Positions 59,548 to 64,000 of a stretch of 64,000 nucleotides of DNA are shown one piece after another. Each line of letters starts with the position of its first letter. Position 1 is the stretch's first letter. This DNA is from JAHEME01 sp034435035 (lineage in GTDB: Bacteria; Chloroflexota; Anaerolineae; Aggregatilineales; UBA3940), in assembly GCA_034435035.1 (NCBI GenBank), contig DAOTXW010000101.1, positions 1 through 64,000 on the forward strand, written 5' to 3'. The position numbers and the translations under genes were made by a program. Under the pieces are notes generated by a model that worked only from the letters and a program-made list of their open reading frames with translations, did not search any database and was not told where the DNA came from.

Positions 59548-59841
59548 CAGGCAGCCAGTCGCCGGCTTACACTTAATGGACCTTTAACTAGAGTGTCCTC
59601 TGCGCTTAACACGGCACCTTTATCATCATGGTTAACCTCCGAGGGAACAAGCTGAGCCCAGACAGCAACTTCTCTCTCTTCCTCCTTACTCTTTGGTGGC
59701 AAAGCGGCGGCCTGCGAAGGCCGTCGCTTTGTCTTCAGGACGGTTCAGCCGGGCCGTTGCCGGCCCTATTTATGGTACAATAGACAATACCGCTTCCTGT
59801 AACCCTCACAGGCAGGTTCATAACTGAAAGGGGAGGCTACC
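59548..59841. other. Intergenic region with a stable GNRA-capped hairpin
   Basis: No gene in 294 nt. At 59701-59730 a 12-bp stem (AAAGCG... with CGCTTT, one G-U pair) is closed by a TGCGAA loop that contains a GCGA tetraloop, and GTCTT follows. It may be the cupredoxin terminator, or the 3' end of a small RNA beginning in the preceding pyrimidine-rich stretch. Confidence 0.5.
59776..59781 (+). promoter_or_regulatory. -10 element of the etf operon
   Basis: TACAAT, 60 nt before the TTG start of etfB, preceded by TGG. No -35 at normal spacing. Confidence 0.4.
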
Positions 59842-60624
59842 TTGCGAGTCGTGGTATGCACCAAAGAGGTCCCGGACACGGCAGCCAGAGTCGAAGTCAG
59901 GGATGGCGTGGTATCGTGGGGTGATGCGCCACTGGCGATCAACCCCTGGGACGAATACGCCGTCGAGGAGGCGCTACTGCTCAAAGAGAACCGCGGCGCT
60001 GATGCGGTCACGGTGGTCGGCGTCGGCGGGGAGAGCACGCTGGAAGCTCTGCGTCATGCGCTGGCGATGGGCGCAGATGAGGCGGTGCTGGTCAGCGACC
60101 CTGCCCTGCAGGCAGTGGATACGCTGGTCATGTCGCAGGTGATCTCACAGGCTGTCCGGAAGCTGGGCGATGTAGGGCTTGCCATGTTCGGCCGGGAGAC
60201 GGCCGATGGAAACTCTGGCCAGATGGCAGCTCAGGTTGGCCGGCGGCTTGGCTGGAACACGCTGACTTTTGTTTCCCGTATCGAGGCGATTGACTTCGCT
60301 GCCGGCACGATCCGGGTTGTCCGGCTGGTGGAGGAAGGCCGGCAGATCGTGGAAAGCCGCCTGCCCGCAGTCGTCAGTGTAGTCAAAGAGATCAACGAGC
60401 CGCGCTATCCCTCCTTTATGGGCATCCGCAAAGCCCAGAAGGCGGATATCCCCGTGTGGAGTCTGGCTGATGTCGGCGCGGGAACACCGGCGCCCCGTGT
60501 GCGCTGGACGGAAATCTATGCCCTGCCGCCGCGCGAGGGCAGTGTCGAAGTGATTGAAGGGGCCAGTGTTGAGGAGAAGGCGGCACGCCTGGTTGAGAAG
60601 CTGATCCAGGAGAAGGTGATCTAG
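59842..60624 (+). CDS. etfB: Electron transfer flavoprotein beta subunit
   Basis: Carries electrons from acyl-CoA dehydrogenases together with EtfA. The 260-residue chain begins (TTG start) MRVVVCTKEVPDTA, followed by INPWDEYAVEEAL, GADEAVLVSD and the AMP/FAD-binding FGRETADGNSGQMA. LPAVVSVVKEINEPRYPSFMG is the family's conserved C-terminal recognition segment. GGGGAGG is 5 nt upstream. Two nt separate it from etfA. Confidence 0.95.
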   Translation: MRVVVCTKEVPDTAARVEVRDGVVSWGDAPLAINPWDEYAVEEALLLKENRGADAVTVVGVGGESTLEALRHALAMGADEAVLVSDPALQAVDTLVMSQVISQAVRKLGDVGLAMFGRETADGNSGQMAAQVGRRLGWNTLTFVSRIEAIDFAAGTIRVVRLVEEGRQIVESRLPAVVSVVKEINEPRYPSFMGIRKAQKADIPVWSLADVGAGTPAPRVRWTEIYALPPREGSVEVIEGASVEEKAARLVEKLIQEKVI

Positions 60625-60626
60625 CT

Positions 60627-61616
60627 ATGAGCGGGGTATGGGTCTGGATTGAACAGCAAGGCGGGCGGGCGGCCAATGTTTCCTGGGAGGCTCTGGGTCT
60701 TGGCCGAACGCTTGCCAGTGAGCTTGGCGAGCCGTTGACGGCAATCATCTTTGGCCCCGGCGCTCAAGCGCTGGGCGCGCAGGCCATCCGCTATGGCGCT
60801 GATCAGGCTGCTGCCTGCGAAGACGCCACCCTGGCACACTTCCGCATCGATCCCTTCGCCGCGCTGCTGAGCGGGCTGGCTCGCGAACGGCAGCCGTCGA
60901 TTATCCTGGCCGGGGCGACGACCCGCGGAAGCGACATCATGGGAGCCGCCGCGGTTGACCTCGAGGCAGGGCTGATCAGCGGCGCGGTGCAGGTCGCTCT
61001 GGAAGGGCGAACTGTCGTGGCACACTGCCCCGTCTATTCGGGCAAGCTGATGGCTCGGGTGATAGTGGCCGAACCGGGTAGCACGCCGCAGATGCTCACC
61101 GTGCGCAGCCGCGCCTTTCCTCTGCCAGCCGAGGATGCCAGCCGCAGCGGTCCGGTAGAAGCTGTGGCTCCGGTCCGCGCTGAAGCCGATATCGCCAGCA
61201 AGGTAGTAGGGACAGAGGAAGCCAGCGGCAGCGTCAGCCTTACCGATGCCGCGATCATTGTATCAGGCGGACGCGGGGTGAATGGCCCGGACGGCTATGC
61301 CCCGCTCAAGGAGTTGTGTGCTGTGCTGGGAGCGGCGCTCGGCGCCAGCCGCGCTGCCGTTGATGCAGGCTGGATTGCCTACGAGCATCAGGTGGGTCAG
61401 ACGGGTAAAGTCGTCTCGCCCGATCTGTACATTGCGTGTGGTATCAGCGGCGCGGTGCAGCATCAGGCAGGGATGCGCACCAGCAAGGTCATCGTGGCGA
61501 TCAACAAGGACGCTGACGCGCCGATCTGGAAACTCGCTCACTACGGCATCGTGGGCGATCTGTTCCAGGTGGTGCCGGCGCTCACGGCGGCCTTCAAGCA
61601 AAAGCTCGGCAGGTAA
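60627..61616 (+). CDS. etfA: Electron transfer flavoprotein alpha subunit
   Basis: FAD-binding partner of EtfB, 329 residues. The C-terminal FAD domain is clear: VSGGRGVNGPDGYAPLKEL, GASRAAVDAGW, VGQTGKVVSPDLYIACG, ISGAVQHQAGM and VAINKDADAPIWKLAHYG. The N-terminal domain shows WVWIEQQGG and ILAGATTRGSDIMG. No FixC or ETF-quinone oxidoreductase gene adjoins it, so a bifurcating role is not indicated. A GC hairpin follows the stop. Confidence 0.95.
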   Translation: MSGVWVWIEQQGGRAANVSWEALGLGRTLASELGEPLTAIIFGPGAQALGAQAIRYGADQAAACEDATLAHFRIDPFAALLSGLARERQPSIILAGATTRGSDIMGAAAVDLEAGLISGAVQVALEGRTVVAHCPVYSGKLMARVIVAEPGSTPQMLTVRSRAFPLPAEDASRSGPVEAVAPVRAEADIASKVVGTEEASGSVSLTDAAIIVSGGRGVNGPDGYAPLKELCAVLGAALGASRAAVDAGWIAYEHQVGQTGKVVSPDLYIACGISGAVQHQAGMRTSKVIVAINKDADAPIWKLAHYGIVGDLFQVVPALTAAFKQKLGR

Positions 61617-61633
61617 GGTTTCGGGCTGTCGCA

Positions 61634-61659
61634 GGGGGTGGGGCATGTGCTCCGCCCCC
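61634..61659 (+). terminator. Hairpin after etfA
   Basis: An 11-bp stem (GGGGGTGGGGC with its partner, including G-U pairs) and a 4-nt loop lie 18 nt after the etfA stop. No T-tract. Confidence 0.5.
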
Positions 61660-61729
61660 CGCGGCTGATCGATCGGCTTCCCCCGGCGTTGAGACCATCC
61701 CGGGAGGCTCCCCTGTGGCAGGAGATGCT

Positions 61730-64000
61730 ATGACACGCCATGCACTGGAACTTGCGCCTGAACAGCTCAAGCGAGCGACCCCGCCTGACAGCTTCACCTT
61801 CAGCAGCACCGCTGAAATCACATTTGCGCGTGAGATCATCGGGCAGCCGCGCGGGGTACGTGCCATCGAATTTGGTGTCGATATTGATAGCCCTGGCTAC
61901 AACATCTACGTGCTGGGGCCGACGGGGTCGGGACGCACGACGGCCATCAAGCAATTCCTTGAGCAGCGCGCCCTGTCAGGCCAGACTCCGCTGGACTGGG
62001 TGTATGTTTACAACTTTGAAGTTGAGCACCAGCCTCGTGCCATTGAGTTGCCGCCGGGGCGGGGCGCGGAGCTGCGTGATGACATGGAGCGTCTCATCAC
62101 GGTCCTCCGCCGTGAGATCCCCGCTGCGCTGGAGGCCGAGGAATTCAGCAACGCGCTGGAGCAGCTGGATGTTGACTTCTCCTCACGACGTTCCGAGATC
62201 TTTGATGAGATCATGAAGGAGGCCAAACAGAAAAGCTGTGCGATCATTCGCACACCATCCGGGCTGGTGATTGCGCCGCTGGATGAGAAAGGCGAAATCA
62301 TGCCGCCTGAGCAGTATGAGGCGCTGGAGCCTGCTGCGCGCGAAGCCATTGACCAGGCACGGATTGAACTGGACGAGAAGCTCAACGAGGTGCTCCGCCG
62401 TGGCCGCGACCTCGATCGGGAGCATACTGAGGCGCGTGCCCAGCTGGAGCGCGGCGCGGCTGCGTATGTGCTCGTCCAGCACATTGGTGACCTGCGCGAG
62501 AAATATGAGGGCCGCGACGAAGTGCTGTTCTACCTCAACCAGGTGCGCGATGATGTGCTGGATCATCTGGATGACTTCAAGCACCAGGAGGACGCCGGCA
62601 GCGAGGGGGAGTCCGTCCCGATGCCGATGATGAACATGGCGGTGCCGGACGAGGTGCGCTTCCGCCGCTACCAGGTCAACCTGATCGTGGATCATTCCCA
62701 GACAAAAGGGGCTCCGGTTGTGCTGGAGGAGTTCCCTTCGTATGCCAACCTGGTAGGGCGCATCGAGGGTGAAGTGCAGATGGGCGCCCTCAACACGGGC
62801 TTCACGGGCATCAAGGCCGGGGCGCTCCACCGCGCCAACGGCGGCTACCTAGTCCTGCGGGCAGATGATGTGCTGTCCCAGCCGGATGCCTGGGATGGCC
62901 TCAAACGGGCGCTGCAGACCGGCGTGGTGCGCATCGAGGAGTCGGGTCTACGGACCGGGCTGGGCGTGCTCATCCCTCAGACCATCGATCCGGAGCCGAT
63001 CCCTCTGCGGCTCAAGGTCATCCTGCTGGGCAACCCGGCCCTTTACTATATGCTTTATGCCTCAGACGAGGACTTCTCCGACCTGTTTAAGGTCAAAGCC
63101 GACTTCTCCAGCACGATGGATCGCACTCCTGAGAGCGAGATGGACTACGCGACGTTCATCGCCGCCCGCTGCCACGAGCGCCAGCTGCCGCATTTCAGCC
63201 GCGCCGCTGTCGCCCGGATCATTGAAGAAGGATCGCGGATGACCGGGGATCAGGACAAGCTCAGCACTCTCTTCGGTGAGCTGTCTGACCTGATTCAGGA
63301 AGCGGCCTACTGGGCGCGCAGCGCCGGCAGCGCGATCGTCGAGGATGAGCATGTGGTGCATGCGCTCGCGGAGCAACGCTACCGCGCTAATCTGCATGAA
63401 GAGCGCACCCTGGAAACGATCCGCCGCAACCAGATCTTCATCGATACCACCGGCAGTGTAGTGGGCCAGGTGAACGGGCTGTCCGTGGTGGGTCTGGGTG
63501 ATTATGAGTTCGGGCAGCCCAGCCGCATCACGGCTCGTGTGTATCTCGGGCGCGAGGGGTTGGTCAACATCGAGCGCGAGGTCGAGATGTCCGGCCCGAT
63601 CCATGATAAGGGAGTCTACACGCTGCGCGGCTATCTGGGCGGCCAGTACGCGAGCAGCCAGCCGCTGGCGCTGACCGCCAGCATCACTTTCGAACAGACC
63701 TACGCTGGCATCGAGGGCGATTCGGCGGCCGCCTCCGAGCTGTTTGCTCTCCTCTCGGCGCTGTCAGGTTTCCCGATCCGGCAGTCCATCGCCGTGACGG
63801 GGTCCGTTAACCAGCATGGGCAGATTCAGCCCATCGGTGGCGTCAATGAGAAGATTGAGGGCTTCTTCCGCGTCTGCCAGCTTCGCGGCCTGGCAGGCGA
63901 CCAGGGGGCCGTCATCCCGCGTGCCAACCTCAGCAACCTGATGCTGCGCCAGGAGGTGATCGACGCCGTGCAGGCCGGGCAGTTCCATGTGTACGCCATC
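61730..64000 (+). CDS. Lon-like AAA protease (COG1067 type), 3' end beyond window
   Basis: 757 codons are present and the frame is still open at the last base. The N-terminal AAA domain has IYVLGPTGSGRTT, in which Arg stands at the P-loop Lys position, as is usual for this Lon-like group. A long helical coiled-coil insertion (about residues 100-260) follows, then the second AAA part with GALHRANGGYLVLR. The C-terminal S16 protease domain has the catalytic Ser665 in GIEGDSAAAS and Lys708 in GGVNEKIEGFF. The ATG is preceded by AGGAG. Substrates are not indicated; general protein quality control is the usual role. Confidence 0.92.
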   Translation, partial: MTRHALELAPEQLKRATPPDSFTFSSTAEITFAREIIGQPRGVRAIEFGVDIDSPGYNIYVLGPTGSGRTTAIKQFLEQRALSGQTPLDWVYVYNFEVEHQPRAIELPPGRGAELRDDMERLITVLRREIPAALEAEEFSNALEQLDVDFSSRRSEIFDEIMKEAKQKSCAIIRTPSGLVIAPLDEKGEIMPPEQYEALEPAAREAIDQARIELDEKLNEVLRRGRDLDREHTEARAQLERGAAAYVLVQHIGDLREKYEGRDEVLFYLNQVRDDVLDHLDDFKHQEDAGSEGESVPMPMMNMAVPDEVRFRRYQVNLIVDHSQTKGAPVVLEEFPSYANLVGRIEGEVQMGALNTGFTGIKAGALHRANGGYLVLRADDVLSQPDAWDGLKRALQTGVVRIEESGLRTGLGVLIPQTIDPEPIPLRLKVILLGNPALYYMLYASDEDFSDLFKVKADFSSTMDRTPESEMDYATFIAARCHERQLPHFSRAAVARIIEEGSRMTGDQDKLSTLFGELSDLIQEAAYWARSAGSAIVEDEHVVHALAEQRYRANLHEERTLETIRRNQIFIDTTGSVVGQVNGLSVVGLGDYEFGQPSRITARVYLGREGLVNIEREVEMSGPIHDKGVYTLRGYLGGQYASSQPLALTASITFEQTYAGIEGDSAAASELFALLSALSGFPIRQSIAVTGSVNQHGQIQPIGGVNEKIEGFFRVCQLRGLAGDQGAVIPRANLSNLMLRQEVIDAVQAGQFHVYAI

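Overview
The window reads as a high-GC bacterial chromosome segment, most plausibly a member of the Chloroflexota (Anaerolineae-like). The grounds are a bacterial SAM-I riboswitch in front of an archaeal-type S-adenosylmethionine synthetase, many exported LysM/SH3/TPR proteins with Pro-Thr-rich linkers, a kinase-like protein fused to an FGE-like domain, a CcmD-like/CcdA cluster, and paired GlsB-type membrane proteins. This placement is inference from gene content. No rRNA, tRNA, CRISPR array or transposase was found.

Layout. 1-18 kb: end of a repeat-bearing protein, murE, a lipoprotein, a glycosyltransferase and sugar-phosphate transferase pair (surface polysaccharide), a complete ECF transporter (S-T-A-A), a histidine phosphatase, a GH13 glucosidase, citrate synthase, an unknown gene behind a strong promoter with an operator-like dyad, a four-zinc-finger basic protein, malic enzyme and a thioredoxin-reductase-like flavoprotein. 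18-27 kb (minus strand): a methyltransferase interrupted by one amber codon, small proteins, an AI-2E exporter, a LysM/SH3 glycosidase, a cyclase-like protein, thioredoxin, a TPR lipoprotein and a LOG-like protein. 27-41 kb (plus strand): riboswitch plus metK, a phosphoesterase/ParB-fold pair, proS, a thioredoxin-fold ferredoxin, two Tat-exported L,D-transpeptidases, a cytochrome-c-biogenesis/thiol cluster, a cobalamin-binding mutase subunit with its MeaB chaperone, and prs. 41-50 kb (minus strand): an uncharacterised 848-residue protein beside a pseudokinase-FGE fusion, a ZIP transporter, an MttB-family methyltransferase and an acyl-CoA dehydrogenase. 50-64 kb: a CAP/LysM protein divergent from a DHH-CBS-CCA enzyme, a metallopeptidase lipoprotein, two TPR paralogues, an FHA protein, a cupredoxin, EtfBA and the start of a Lon-like protease.

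Functional threads: cell envelope building and remodelling (MurE, polysaccharide transferases, L,D-transpeptidases, LysM/CAP/SH3 proteins); central and acyl-CoA metabolism (citrate synthase, malic enzyme, methylmalonyl-CoA mutase small subunit and MeaB, acyl-CoA dehydrogenase, EtfAB); SAM and one-carbon chemistry (metK, MttB); and redox proteins with altered motifs (thioredoxin CQPC, a TrxR-like protein without CxxC).

Three window-scale observations stand out. Hand counts indicate that strand composition flips from strongly C-rich to G-leaning on the + strand at about 17.4-18.3 kb, whatever the gene direction. Several genes have promoters whose -10 element ends 7-10 nt before the start codon with no Shine-Dalgarno, suggesting leaderless transcripts. 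The pseudokinase-FGE gene plus the 848-residue gene is the best candidate for an undescribed system.
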